The position numbers were made by a program, and so were the translations under genes. Below are positions 48,560 to 61,249 of a stretch of DNA of 64,000 nt, in pieces. Under the pieces are notes generated by a model. That model saw only the letters and a list, made by a program, of their open reading frames with translations, did no database searches and was not told the DNA's origin. Where the stretch lies: assembly GCA_911728435.2 (NCBI GenBank), contig OU452214.1:10356105-10420104 (forward strand), in the 5' to 3' direction. The first letter of the stretch is position 1. The number at the start of each line of letters is the position of its first letter. The DNA comes from Apoderus coryli. Its lineage: Eukaryota > Arthropoda > Insecta > Coleoptera > Attelabidae.

Positions 48560-49170
48560 AATGTTGACCATCCATTTCCAGACAGTTCGATATTCTTTTT
48601 TGAAAACTACGGCTAACTCTGGTCAACATTCATATCGTGTGGTGTTGTTGGAGACGCCTTCTAGACAATTCCTTTCACGTATCCACATAAAAAAAAATCC
48701 GGAGGACTTAAATCCATTTCTTCCGATCCACCTGTTCTGAAAATTGGTATCCAAAAATTAACGAGTCTCGTGATGATAATGAGGCGGAGCTCCATCTAAT
48801 TGAAACCACATGGTTGTTCTTCTGTTTAAAGGAATTTCTTCTAATAATACAGGAAGTTGGTGTAGAAGAAAATCGATAAACATCAGAAAATTTAATCATC
48901 CCTCAACAAAATTGGAGTCCTTTTAAATATGGGTCCAATGTTCCATTAATGGACCACCTATTTTGATTGCCAATAATTTGGTATTCAAGCGGATTTGAGT
49001 CAGAATAATAATGGTAGTTGTGTCTGTTCACGAGACCATTGTTGTGAAATGTACATTCGTCACTAAATAACACATTATCAAAAAATATTTCATGTGCTGC
49101 TACTTCATCTAACACCCAAATGCAAAATTCAATTCTATATTCTTTGACAAAGCTGGATTTTAAAACCATG
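48560..49170 (-). pseudogene. Mariner-type transposase relic, catalytic part (second copy)
   Basis: The minus strand gives DEVAAHEIFFDNVLFSDECT and FHNNGLVNRHNYHYYSDSNP, the first-Asp region. The second-Asp block appears near 48770-48800 in a shifted frame. It matches the plus-strand relic at 11914-12430 closely enough to show a common source. Confidence 0.65.
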
Positions 49171-49183
49171 AATTCTATGTTTT

Positions 49184-49786
49184 GTAATAGGAAATAAAAC
49201 GTCAAACTCCGCGAAATCAATTCAACACACTACACTCAATGTGTTAGGTCGATTAAATTACCAAATTACCAAACATGTTTCGAAGCTCACTAGCTTCATC
49301 ATCAGTGGCAAAATTTGTAGAGAAATTGTATTTTGTATTAGGAGTATATTAAGAGTAATGGGTTGAAGCCTGAAAAAGGACACTTAATAATATGAATGTA
49401 TTGTTGTAATTAACTAACTCACCATTTCGAGGAAAATTATTGTTCAATTATGAATACTAATGAAATTAAATTATACTACGTCATTTTGTTGTTTTTCTTT
49501 TTCGTAATCATGTTAAATATTGATTTTTAAAAATTTTTCTGTGGTTGGCTTTTTACGCAGCAACTAATATTTTGGTTAAACAAAATGGTCAATATTTCGA
49601 TTGTTAAAATAATAATATTTGAAATTGGTGATATGTATAATATTCCCTCTAGTGGATAGAAGTATAACCAAGTTTAACGGTTAAATTATAGGAATCTATT
49701 TTCTTTTATCGACGCTTCATTTTGCAGACTTCAACCTTGACAATACGTGTCTTATTGCTATATATTATACAGAAAACTATAAAAAA
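49184..49786. mobile_element. Hammerhead-bearing insertion with 13-bp target-site duplication
   Basis: AATTCTATGTTTT at 49171-49183 and 49787-49799 flanks a 603-bp insertion within the transposase relic. An A-run precedes the right duplication on the plus strand. There is no ORF. It is of the same type as the 11171-11900 insertion but has only one hammerhead arm. Confidence 0.65.
49261..49312 (-). ncRNA. Hammerhead-ribozyme-like motif
   Basis: On the minus strand: TTGCCA-CTGATGA-T-GAAGC(TAGTGA)GCTTC-GAA-ACATGT-T-TGGTAA. Stem I is 6 bp with one G-U pair, stem II 5 bp, and stem III the self-complementary ACATGT. It is the best-paired single copy outside the 21.8-kb palindrome. Confidence 0.65.
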
Positions 49787-49799
49787 AATTCTATGTTTT

Positions 49800-50540
49800 C
49801 TAAGCACTCGTGAAATATTTGCCTGACTAATATTAGGATTTTCGATAGCTGAACCGACTATAGCAAAAATAGTTTCTTCATTTTGGGAGACAGTTTTTCT
49901 TGTAACGTATTTCTTATAGCTAACACTTCCAGTTTCCTCAAACTGATTTAATACTCTCTCAAAATCAGGTGGTCTTGCATGATTTCGTATGGGAATAATA
50001 ATAATAATAATAATAAATTTATTTGTAGTTCAACATAACATAAAATTCAAATTCTACAATATATACATTTATAATGCATAAACACAAAGGAACTACAAAA
50101 GGGTTAGATGGCAGTTAAAAACTGATATAGAAATCTAACCCCAAAAATAAATTACAAATTCTAAAAAAAATACCACTGTACACATAATTAGGGAAATAGC
50201 GTGTAGCGCAATCAAAAATAACTAGAAATAATCACTATCAAATACCCATGTTTATAACGATTAACATAAAACTAAAAAACTACATTTAGAGTAAATCTGC
50301 TAAAGTGGATTCAACAAACGTTCATTAAATTTTTTTTTGAACGAACCAATATTCAAATGTTTAGGTTAGGCGGTAGGTTATTATAGATATTATAGATCTG
50401 AAATGAAAAGGATCGTTCCTTTGAGCATAAACTCGAGAAGTAAATAAAGAATTTTGATAACATTCTCCAAGGATCAATATCATAATCAATACGTTCTTGT
50501 TTTAAGTAAATAATCTTCATTTTAACAAAGCAACACCAAA
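49800..50540 (-). pseudogene. Transposase relic N-terminal part, split by a LINE tail
   Basis: The minus strand matches the plus-strand relic at 10752-11157 (the ENPNIS, TGSV and HPRPSD region). At about 49996-50413 a stretch beginning with (AAT)n is inserted relative to the other copy. It reads as the 3' end of a minus-strand LINE. Confidence 0.55.
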
Positions 50541-51082
50541 ACTCACAATATTGGAAATTAATAACACTAATAAGGGATGAACAGCAAATTAAATTGATAG
50601 ATAAAATAATTTATTTGTCATTTCTGATTCCATAGGCTACTGGATACATTAAAACGTTTATTTGAAAAACACCAAATTGGTGTACAAAACAATTATACCA
50701 TTCGACAGGTAATTAGTAAGTACATCGCTATAGGTGAGTTCAGAAATATGACGTTCCATTTAAATTAATGAGGTTATAGCAACTTAAAGTTCTTATTTGA
50801 GTAGTTTTAATTTTTGGACATCCTGTATAAGATTCCAAGTTTATTACAATTGGAATACCAAACATAATCTATTATTACACTTTAGAGTTAATTTGGTCAA
50901 CATGACTTAAATATTTCTTAAGTATTTGAACAATGAAAATTATGCTAAATTTGGACAAAATTCAATTTATTTAAAAAACGTGATACTTTTAGGTTACTTG
51001 GGCCACCCTGTATAATATGAAACCAATTCTAAAAAGTAGCCATATTACACGCCCACTTGCAACAAATGAAACTTCATTTCAT

Positions 51083-51632
51083 GTGTTTTGATATATATAG
51101 GGACATATACCCTTAAAGGGCTTAGTTCTCTCGTTATAAGATCTCAAAAGTACAAATTTTAAATCGCTAAATTTGCCATAATTCAAAAATGCCTTTAAAT
51201 ATTTTTTGTTGCTGTTGTTGTTCTTTAAAAAATCATATTTTGACATAAACAATATTTTTAAAACATTAACCAGTGACATGCTTTAGGGGTAGTGACACGT
51301 TTTATCCCCCTATTTTTTACGCCACTGGAATAAATAAATCTTTTTATTTTTTTTCCAATTTCCTGTTCATTTTTGCTTAAAAAACCAATAACTCTTTATG
51401 TGTCTAAAGTGAACAGTATTGCAGGAATTTACCTCTAAACAAGACTCTGCAAGTAAAGTTGAAAGTTCTGGATTTTTTTTTAAAAGAAGTACCGGGTATG
51501 CCATTAAGGGTGGACAGGTAGCATATCTCAGGAAATAATAGTCGTAGGACAATGGGAAAAAAGGCATTTTTGAATTATTTCATTTTAAATTTGAACGAAT
51601 CCTTTAAGGGTATATGTCCCTATATCAAAATG
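51083..51632. mobile_element. Short-inverted-repeat element of about 550 bp
   Basis: TTTTGATATATATAGGGACA...CCCTTAAAGG at the left is matched by CCTTTAAGGGTATATGTCCC...ATCAAAA at the right (about 30 bp each). It has no coding frame of note, so it is MITE-like. Confidence 0.6.
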
Positions 51633-51791
51633 TTGTCTGTCAAATATAGCAACACTCATATGACCTTAGTTTAATATAACACGATGTATATGTCTAGCTA
51701 GACTCACCCTGTATTATTTTTGTGTGTATAACCGCTAGATCACCCGCCTAACTAACATTTTTTTTTCTCCTTCCTAACCGCATCATTCTAG

Positions 51792-54700
51792 AAGCCACAG
51801 AAGCAAGTGCTGCAATTCCATTACCACAACTAACATCTGAACCAACTAATATACTAACTCCATCAACCAAATCACCAGAAATGCATCTTGACTTTACCCA
51901 AACTGATACTACGACATCCAAACAGGACAACAAAGTATTATCACCAGTACGCGACGATCTTCTCGATGACGATGACGAGTTTAATGTCAGTTATTCCGAC
52001 AGGAAAAACTTCTGGGAAACTGTCAGCAAAGTCGAACCGACACCTCATAAACGCTACAGCGTTCACGAGTTTTCTAGCAGTGACCGCGAAGCGTTGATCG
52101 CGAAAAAACGTACATCAATCCATGAATTTGGCTTCACCCAACCTCCTACTCCCAAACCAAGAACTGTGTTGCAATCGTCACAGAGTGTAGTTGAAGCATC
52201 TGAAGAGAAAAAGAAACTCAAGGACAAAGCAATGTCGCTTGACACAACTTCCCTGAAAGAATTAACTGAAGATGATCATGTTATGGTGTCAGAGTATCAG
52301 GCATCGTTCATGCCTCCCACTGATCAACGTCAGAAAACCTTTACTAAGCAAGACTCTGAATCTTCGCGGCAAGATAGCATCGATTCAGAAAGCGCCCAAC
52401 GCGGCAGCAGTCATTTAGAAAACACCGGTTATATTTCCGACAGTGAAGATGTGGAAAACGTAATTTCTGACTCAGAAATTGAGGATCGCGTCCCACAAAT
52501 CCGTGAGCGACAAATGAGTGTTTTCACACCGCCAACGCCAGTTCAGCGTAAAACTATTTACGAACGATCGTCATCGTTACCCACGGAAGATTTGTATGAG
52601 GTATCTGCGAGAAGCATTAAATTACGTAAGGAATACTACGAACAACAAATCAAAAAGGAAATGATTGAAGAACAATACACTGCTGAAGCAGTGGAAGACG
52701 ATAGTTCGCCGGAACGTAAAACCTTAACAACATTAGAAGAGGAGGAACCGTTCGTGCATGAAGAACCATCTAAAATATCAGTTAAGGATCTTGCAAAAGG
52801 TTTTGAGGCCCAACTAGGTTCAGTTATAGCTGGACAAAAGATTGGGACAAGACAGTCAGAACTGAAAGGTTTTGTCCTTGAGAAACAAACGATTGAAGAT
52901 CTGAAACAACACAAATCTGAAGATGAAGCATTAGAATATACTCAAATCACAAATCTAGATGCTGAGGCAGAAACTCAAAGAAAAATCCTCGATTCGCAAT
53001 TGACTGCTTTAGATCTATTTGAGAAAGACGACAGTTTAGTTTCGAAACCTGATTCAATGGAAGTACATGTTGATAAAAGCGAAATTGAAGATTCAGAAAA
53101 AATTACTGAGCTAGACCAAGAAACCGACTATGAAATTAAGTCGATTGATTCAGCAAATGCCGAGCCGTCACCTAAAAATTTCTCTACAGAAGAAATTCCG
53201 GAAATAACTATCACTCATAGCGGTAAACAGCGACGTATCAGTGAGGAAAGTGAGGATTATCATAGCGAACATATTGAAATCACTCAACCAGAAACAGTTG
53301 AAGAAAAGCCAGCAATAAAGCAGCCAGAACAAAATACTGAAGACATTGTATGGGAAGTTTCCGTACAGTCGCAAGGGGAGGATGAAGCTTTTGAAGAAAC
53401 AGTCGAACCATTATCTGCGCATTCTGATAAAAAGCTAACTGAAGAATTTATTGCAATAGAAAAAGTAGAAGAAGTGAAGGAAGTTACTAGGAAAATGGAA
53501 GTTGAAGATATTGAAAGATTTATTCATGCTGAAGCACAACAAAGTTCCAAGCCATGTGCAATTATTAAAGACGATTTCATAGATACCACAAAAACAACTG
53601 AAGAAGAATTTGATATACATGAAGAAGAATCTAGAGACATTCAAGAAATTAAAGATGATAAAAAACGTCAAATTGAAGATATTGTTGAACAAACTGTTCC
53701 CCTTAAAGAAGCTGAAGACATTGAAAGATTTATTCATGCTGAAGCACAAGAAAGTTCCAAGTTACCTGCAATTATTAAAGAAGATGTCATAGATACAAGA
53801 AAAACAACTGAAGAAGAATTTGATATACATGAAGAAGAATCTATAGACATTAAGGATGATAAAAAACATCAAATTGAAGATATTCTTGAACCAACTGTTC
53901 CCCTTAAAGATCAGTATGAATCTCCTGCATTAGAAGAAGTTAAACAACATAGTGAATCAATCCAAACAACAGAAGAATCTGTTGCGGAAGAAAAACATCA
54001 TGAAGAAGATCAACATCATTATTCCGAGTCATTTATATCGAAAGAAAGACAAGAAACTTCAGACAGTTCATTCCTTAAAGATACTGAACAACGTACCGAA
54101 GAACTCATTATTGAAATGAAGCAAGAACATTCTGAAGAAGATGATGAAACGTCTCAGCTGGATTATATAGTCAGTAAACAATCACAGCACACAGACTCAC
54201 TACCAACGAGTAACCAAATTGATCAAATCAAGACGGATGAACATCCAGGGCCGAATGAACTTGATTCGAAGATTGAGAGTGAAATTACTGATGTAAAAAC
54301 ATTTGAATCATCAGATTCTGATAAGATTCGATCTGAGAGTCATAGCGACATTGAAAAGATACTTTTAGATAGTTTGCATTTGCAGAAAGTAGAACCGGAA
54401 CAGGCTAAAAAGATTGCGAGTGCATTGCTCGAGGAAATTGAAGCAGAGATCCAGAACAATGAAATGTTAGCAGGCATGGAGCATAAAGCTCCTGATACGT
54501 TAGCTTTTAAATCTGATTATCTGCGAGATCTAGCTAAATCTAAAGGTTTAGACGAACGAGAGGTTGAACTAGTGGAATCAGTACTAGCGCGCAGACAACG
54601 CGAACTCGCTAAGCTTGCGCGAGATGACACACAAGCTTCAAGCATGGAAATTACTGATGAAGAACTCAGATTCAGTGGTATCGATTTGGATTACTCCCAT

Positions 54701-57700
54701 ACGTTAGAACAGCAAATGGGGCAATTGGAAGCTGAGAAAATCGACGATATACAACTAGTTGAACTAGAATTTCAATCGAAGACCAATAGAATTGATGAGT
54801 CGCATGCTAGAGAAAGTTATTCGTCTCAAGACTATCAAACGTACGATGGGTATAAAGTTACAACAACAAAAATCGATACTGAAGTCAAAACTACCGATGC
54901 AATTCATGGTGAAAGTACGCTAAACCAGAAAAGCAGCACTATTCTGGAAGAAGATGAAACTATAACCGATTCAGCAACTGAAGAAATTGATAAATACAGT
55001 ACTAAAGTTGATACTCGCATGAAGGAATTAAAGCAAGAACATACAGATGATTCCACTAAAGTTAGATCTGGAATTGGAGAGATAACAGCGGAATCAAACC
55101 AGCTATGTAAAACAGTAACAGAAGAAAAAGTGATCGAAAAAGATGATGCAACAGAAATCAAACGTCGATCAGGGGTTTTTGATGAAACACAGACAGTAAT
55201 AAGTGGAAAATATGATACAGAATCAAAGGAGACGATAGTTTCCGATGATTCTTTCAAAGAATCAAAGGTTACAACTGCATCAGAGTATGACGAACAAATT
55301 TCAAGGCAACATGACTCAACCAAAGATGAAATAACACTGGAAAAACAGTTAGAAGATGGTACGATTACGGAAACATTTGTTACTAAAGATACCAACGTAT
55401 CTAAAACGGCTACTTCTATCACTACAACTGACAAAACTTATGGCGAAAGCACCGTGACAACCACGCGTAGTATCGAACTGGAAGACGATATCATAGATCA
55501 ATTGAAAGATGATTTAAACACCGTTGTAACAACGCATACAATTGTCAAAAGAACCTCAAGTTCTGATTCGAAATCTAGTCTGGAACTCTCGGCAAAATCC
55601 CCTGGAGAAGAAACGACTTCTTCCTCAGAGAAAAAGCAACAGAAACTTCCTGAAGTTGTCATGCGTAAATCACGTCGTAATGAATACGAAAGCTCTAGTT
55701 CTAGCTCAAATTTAAAACCGGATCGAAAATCTGGTATAGATTTCGAGGCATATTCCAGTTCTGGTGAGAGTCACTATCAGAGTTTTGAAGTCGATAGCGG
55801 CAAAAGTCGACCGTGTTCATCGGACGTTGAGGGCATTTTACCTGCTGGTTCTTCGGAATATGAAAGTGCGTTAACTTCTCAGGAATACTCAGCTAAATCC
55901 CACAGCGAATACAGAACTGCAGTCAGTAGCTTAAGTTCCAAAGAGAGCATGAAAAGCTTGGATAGTGAGAGTTCCGGGAATCTCGCTAGCGTTGAAGTAA
56001 GTGAGCATTCCGAAACTCTAGTACCATCTTCAAGTGATTTAGATGGTGATTTATTGGATTTAGTCGATCAACAGCTTATTGATGATGGTATAGCGACTTC
56101 AGGATGGACGCAACATCGTCAAAGTACTGGATCAGATATCGCTGGTGAATCCATTGATATATCTGAAGAGGATACATGCGACACGAAACAGATTGAAGTG
56201 CAGAGTAAAATGAAGCGATCTGTTGAGATGACGTTTCAACCTGAACCGAAGGTACTCGCTTCCGAACCAATAGATGAGAGATCAGGTACTAGTTTAGATG
56301 ACGGTAGTAGCGTACTTAGTGTCAGCGTTTCCAGTACTTCCAGTACAACTGGAGCAGTACGAACTGTTATTGAGTTGTCTCCGGCTGATCTTGAAAGTAG
56401 TATGACTACTTCAGAAGGCATCGAGGATGTTGAAGCTAGCATTAGAAGTAGTGGGGAAAGTTTATCGCAGATTGGTGGAGTTTCCGATATTTCAACTTCA
56501 ACTCCCGGAATACAGAATGACTTTTCGATTGAAAATGTTACTATATCCACAACTTCTGTTAAAGAAAATGGAGTTCCCAGTGTTGGAACTCAAGTAGTAT
56601 CGGAGATGCAGCTGCAGAAACGCAAGGGACATAGACGAACGGAAAGCACTAGTACATTTGTACCTTCAGTCCCGAAATATCCAACTCAATCAAGTGTTAT
56701 AAATGAAAATGATAACTCTACAACAAATGTGGTCGAAGATATCGAATCCTCAGATATTGAGGACTATTCCTCACGTCCACAATCGCGTTTTAGTAAATCA
56801 GATTCGGATAAGGATCGGTCAAAGTTCTCTGATGATAAAGTGGATTCCGAACTGGCTGACCTAGTAAAATCCTCTGTTGAAGAAGCTTCCGACCCTATCG
56901 AACGTCCCACATCACCTGAACCAGAACTCAGTCATGAGCAAATCGAGGCGAGGTTGTCAGTTTCGAGTATGTCAGAGATAATATCGAAAGACGTTTTAGA
57001 AAAACGTGATTCACATGGTAAATCAAGCACGACTTCTAGTGAAAAATCAAGTTTTGAAGAAGCGGAAGCTGATGCTGTATTTAGTATGGTGCCACACATT
57101 TCTCCTGCACATAAAATGAAGCAAATCTGCCCTATAATAGAAGACGAGGATGCCGAGAAACAAGAGTTGGAGCTTAAGGAAAATGCTCAAAAAGAAATTG
57201 ATGAAAAACGTGCTCAACAACTAAGAGACATGAGTCCAGGATTCATTCCTGATATAACAATAACTGAACATATGACACCGCTACTTGATGGGTCTTTTAA
57301 GTATCCTGATGAGTCACAAGAAGAATTAGTTGAAGCAACTGATATTGATGATGCTCAAATTGAAACAGAAGCTAAAGAGAGTGATTCGCAAAGTACTGAT
57401 TCATTTGAGATGCTGGAAAAGCCTGATATAATCGATGACTTTGTCATTATTGAAGAGGTTGCGAAAGAAGCAAAAGAATTCGACACTGAAGGCAAAAGTG
57501 TTCGCATTACACCTAAGACGAAGTCGTCGCAACAAAAGTATGATGAAGAAGTCGAGCAATATTTAGTGAAGTCAGCTCCAACTCCACTAACAGGAATCGC
57601 TGATTCCCGATACTATGGTGATGGGACTTCCTCCAGTGAAGAAATGGGTTTTGATTTCGAGGAAAGTCCACCCCAACCGGGCGATGATAAATTACGTAGT

Positions 57701-59506
57701 GATAAAAAATGGCTCGAGCAACAGTTCCATGGGAATCAGGCTGCTATGTTAGCAGCAGGGTACGGTTATGAAATGGAGTTTGAGCGTGGACCTCTTGAGG
57801 ATATCAAAGAAGAAGATATCAATGATTTTGCGGCTTCGAGTTACGGTTCGCAAAAAGATTCCGGAGGTAGCTTAGGCAGCGTCAAAGAATCGTTCTCTAG
57901 CACTCCGGAGTATGACGTTTTAGCTGGCCGCAAATACTTCACTCGTTCAGGGGAACATGACGATATTTCCATGTCGAGTCTACAGGAGTTTGAAAATCTT
58001 GAACGAGCCATGTCGTTGGAAATGAAGCGATTCCACACTGGCTCACAGGAGTCATCAAGTAACGGAAGTTTTAAAACTAGATATTTAGCAAATAAACCTG
58101 CTCAAGTCGAGGAAGTATCTGCGAGTTCCTTAAAGGAGTTCGAAGGATTAGAAATAGCCTGTATTGCTGCTGCTAAAATTGAAGTTAAAGCCAAAGAAGA
58201 GGAAGCAATGCTCTATCAGATTGAGGAAGGGCAGGAGAGTGTTGCCTCAGAAACTGAGAGTGCAGAAACAGCCTCATGCACGGAAAAAAAGTTAATCGAT
58301 ACTGAAGATGAGGAAGATTACGAAAAACGTATGGTTGAGATCGATGAAGTTATCAAACAAGCCCAGAATAACGTTGAACGATTCACTGAACTACGGGATT
58401 TGGAAAAGACTGAATCCCTAGGTCGTGGGGATTCTGTTGAGGAAGTTTCTAAGATTCCCGATTTAGAGTTTGATGCACCTCTTGTGCGGTCTACGATTAA
58501 GGTTCAATGGAAAGAAAGTGAGGATATTATGATCACATCAACTGATTCTTTGGATTTGAAAGCGGAGAAACGTACTGACAGTGCAGATAGTTTAGATCAA
58601 CAAGCCACAACTGCTGGTGATATAATGACTGCGAGCACGGATTCGATCGAGTTCCCGGCTCAGAAAAGTAAGGGTAACGTTATGAGTGATAGTATTGAGA
58701 TACGCGATGAGAAGAGTTACATGGTCTCAAGTGATTCACTCGAGTTAGGCCAAGCAACGAGTTCTGGGATAAATTTATTACACAGCGACTCCATAGAAGA
58801 AGATCATCACCATGGATATCATGATAGAAGCAATTCGAGTACTGGGAAAGATTTTGATTCCTCAGCACGTGAAGAGGAAGTTCCAATTGCATTACAAGAC
58901 GATATGACCAGCAGCACAGCGACTCATGCAACGTATCAATACGAAACTGACTCAGTATTTTCCGGAAGCTTTACAAGTGGTGGATCAAACACAATGATGT
59001 CTTCAACTGATACCATCGATCCTAACTATCCTAGAGATATGGTCGATGTTGCTTCTGCAGTGAAGAAAGTATGGTTTGATCAGCAGGCTCAGCATATCAC
59101 TGAATATACTGAGGAAGGGTTCAAACCGTATGTCACTGAAGTAATCGAACCTAGCGATGATGATAATTACTCACATACGTTCCACCGGAAAGTGGAGCTT
59201 CCACCGGAAGTTCGGAAAATTACTTTTACTGGTGCTGAAGCTGAGCAGCAACTCCGGGAGTTTATGGAGGAATTTAATGAAGGAGAGGATGTTCAGGAGA
59301 CAGAGGAAGTTGACGAATATGGAAATATTCATACAAAGAGGATTGTACAGAAACGATTTATTGTTAGAGATGATAAAAGTGGTGAAGCGATGAGTAAGGA
59401 TGAGATTGAAGACTATTTTAAACGAAGTGAATGTTCTGGAAGCGATGTAGGTCAGATGCAGCAGCAAGTAGTTACAAGAACTATTGTAACAGGTTTGTTG
59501 AAATAA
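51792..59506 (+). CDS. Giant terminal exon, ~2,570 aa, C-terminal tail of an ankyrin-like protein
   Basis: A long T-rich tract and CATCATTCTAG precede the exon; the phase is 1, and the frame is closed upstream at 51749. It is open to a TAA at 59504-59506, followed by a 3'UTR with AATAAA at 59638. The product is Ser/Glu/Thr/Lys-rich and mostly disordered. A 70-residue duplication lies at 53501-53911. The last ~150 residues look ordered and conserved in style: VKKVWFDQQAQHITEYTEEG, then LPPEVRKITFTGAEAEQQLR and EEVDEYGNIHTKRIVQKRFI, reminiscent of ankyrin C-terminal regulatory sequences. The ATG at 51881 is internal to the exon and need not be a start. A weak phase-1 donor (ACAG|GTTTGT at 59492) offers an alternative join. 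The ankyrin call is from recall of the family and unverified. Confidence 0.8.
53501..53911 (+). repeat. Coding tandem duplication of about 70 residues
   Basis: EDIERFIHAEAQQSSK... and EDIERFIHAEAQESSK..., each running on to EEEFDIHEEES and QIEDI(V/L)E.TVPLK, start 210 nt apart. The second copy is three residues shorter. The duplication is in frame. Confidence 0.9.
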
Positions 59507-59660
59507 TGTTTTACTAACGTTCATTGCTTTTTTCATTTGGATTTTAGTTTATGTAGAAGTTATCAATATTTTTGTACTGTAGCAGCAAGGATAAGTTCGA
59601 ATTAGTTTAACACAACCTTCGAGTTTATTTTAGGGACAATAAATGTCCTGTTTAATAATG
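59507..59660 (+). promoter_or_regulatory. 3'UTR and poly(A) signal of the terminal exon
   Basis: AATAAA at 59638-59643 lies 132 bases after the stop, with a T/G-rich stretch following (TGTTGTATGTATCTG). This supports use of the exon as a transcript end. Confidence 0.65.
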
Positions 59661-59814
59661 TTGTATGTATCTGATTGCAAAAATGTTGGTACGATTTTAA
59701 AAATTAAGGGTAGGACTAGGTAATGAGTGGTTTTGAAGCTGAACTAGTAAGTAATGAATTCATAAATTCAGTTCAAATATCAGCAACTTTGCATACATGC
59801 TGTTTTGTTCTTCT

Positions 59815-60450
59815 CTGCATCGTTATCGGTTTAAGAGATATGAATTTTTGCATATATCCAATAGACAACGAGATACAACCTGAGGACGGCCGGCTACCGC
59901 TCTCCATATAAACATAGTTTCCAGCGTTTTATTTATTTATTTACCTACGATGACTACTGTAAATACTTAAAAACACACCGTCTCCGATCAATGTAAGATT
60001 CCTATTACGTACGGTAAAAAAATCGCACAGCTTGGTAAAAAAATCGTATAGTTTTCCTAGCAACCGCTTAGCAACGGTCAATACAAACTTATTCAAAAAC
60101 TGACATAATCGTAAATCAAATTTGTATGTGAGTGTAATATTATAAAGTGAAATTAGTTTGATTACATAAAAAATGTCGAGTGACAGTGAAATAGAAAATT
60201 TAACTCCAATTAATATTAGCGAAATTGCAGAAGCAACTTCCTACCGGCAAAATCTGAATATCGATACAAATTTACTTACCAAAGATTCATTTCATTCATT
60301 TAATATCACGTTAGCATTAACTTTAGTTAAACAAATAAATAAATAAAACGCTGGCAACTACGTTTATATGGAGAGCGGTGGCCGGCCGTCATGAGGTATC
60401 TCGTTGTATATTGGATATATATGCAAAAATTCATATCTCTTAAACCGATA
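59815..60450. mobile_element. Foldback element of about 635 bp
   Basis: The left arm (about 59815-59945) and right arm (about 60330-60450) are inverted copies that share ATGAATTTTTGCATATATCC, CCGGC, and CAGCGTTTTATTTATTTATT blocks. One short ORF lies inside. Confidence 0.75.
60173..60346 (+). CDS. 57-residue ORF inside the foldback element
   Basis: The frame starts MSSDSEIENLTPINISEIAE and ends in LALTLVKQINK, running into the right arm of the element. It has an acidic N-terminus and Asn/Ser/Thr-rich character. It might be the truncated start of a transposon protein; I recognise no family. It could equally be chance. Confidence 0.25.
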   Translation: MSSDSEIENLTPINISEIAEATSYRQNLNIDTNLLTKDSFHSFNITLALTLVKQINK

Positions 60451-61249
60451 ACGATACAGAGCAGCAAAATGTTAAAAATGAATGAAACTGTGCTGAAAAG
60501 CATATCCAGTGTAGTTTATGTTGCAAAATTACTCTACAGGGTGTGACAAACTTAAGAGAAAAAATATGCTATTCATACCTGTATTTTTGAAAATTGAATA
60601 AAATTAATTGAAACCAAAATATTCAATAATTAATTCATAAGTTGAGTTCAATAATCAGCATCTTTGCAAGTTAATATCACAATAGCAATAAAAGATTGGA
60701 TTATCGAATTAAGTGTTTTGAAGCTGAAATACGAAAGTATCCTGGCTGCTTGGGACCATTTTGGATTAGTTTTGGTTGTTTTTTTTTTTTTACAAAATTA
60801 GATGATGCTTAAGGAGGTTATTGTAAATTGTGTGTAGTAATTAGAGACTAAAGTCTCGTCTATGAGGTAAGTTTTTATTTATTTAGTTAGATTTACAATT
60901 TGTTTTGCATTAAATTCTTATGCTTATTAAACTCTAATTAAATTAAACTCTGCTAAAGTTAGCATTAAGGCTATTATATAGTTTCCAGCTAACTAATTGG
61001 CACAACAAATATTTTCTAGCAAAGTGTTTAAAGTTATCTGACCGTAGAAAAAAAACAGTAAGAACGTACTCTAATATGTCTTGACACTGTGTGCCAAATT
61101 GGTCTAGGTTCCATGGTATTTTACGTTGTTCGCAGCGATAGATATTAGGTGTTTTCCTGTATTGTTGATATTTTATTATGAAACAGACGCCATAATCAGA
61201 ATTGATTTCTATTTTGAGTTCCAAACTTCGCATTTCTTTAATGTATCAC
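60451..61249. other. Intronic stretch, nothing recognised
   Basis: A good-looking donor (TATGAG|GTAAGT) near 60866 has no convincing exon before it: the possible acceptor at about 60799 gives stops in the gene's phase. Confidence 0.4.

Larger units (their letters stand above)
46211..51065. mobile_element. Second copy of the old long-inverted-repeat mariner-type element
   Basis: CGGGTTATTCACGATTTATG (46212 on) matches the left end at 8391, and the inverted arm at about 50590-51065 matches 8480-9060. The transposase remnant reads on the minus strand. Nested insertions with duplications of 10 and 13 bp, and a LINE tail, split it. Comparing the two copies gives empty-site sequence for each insertion. 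Confidence 0.65.

Noticed and set aside
51881..51883. ATG as the real start of the 2,541-codon ORF
   Set aside because: The frame is open upstream to a good acceptor at 51791/51792 in the gene's usual phase, so the ATG is more likely internal.
54904..55434. 176-codon minus-strand ORF rich in Val/Ser
   Set aside because: Opposite the second giant exon; the composition is the complement of Asp/Glu/Thr codons, with no independent support.
60866..60871. GTAAGT as a donor of another exon
   Set aside because: No upstream acceptor gives an open phase-1 frame.
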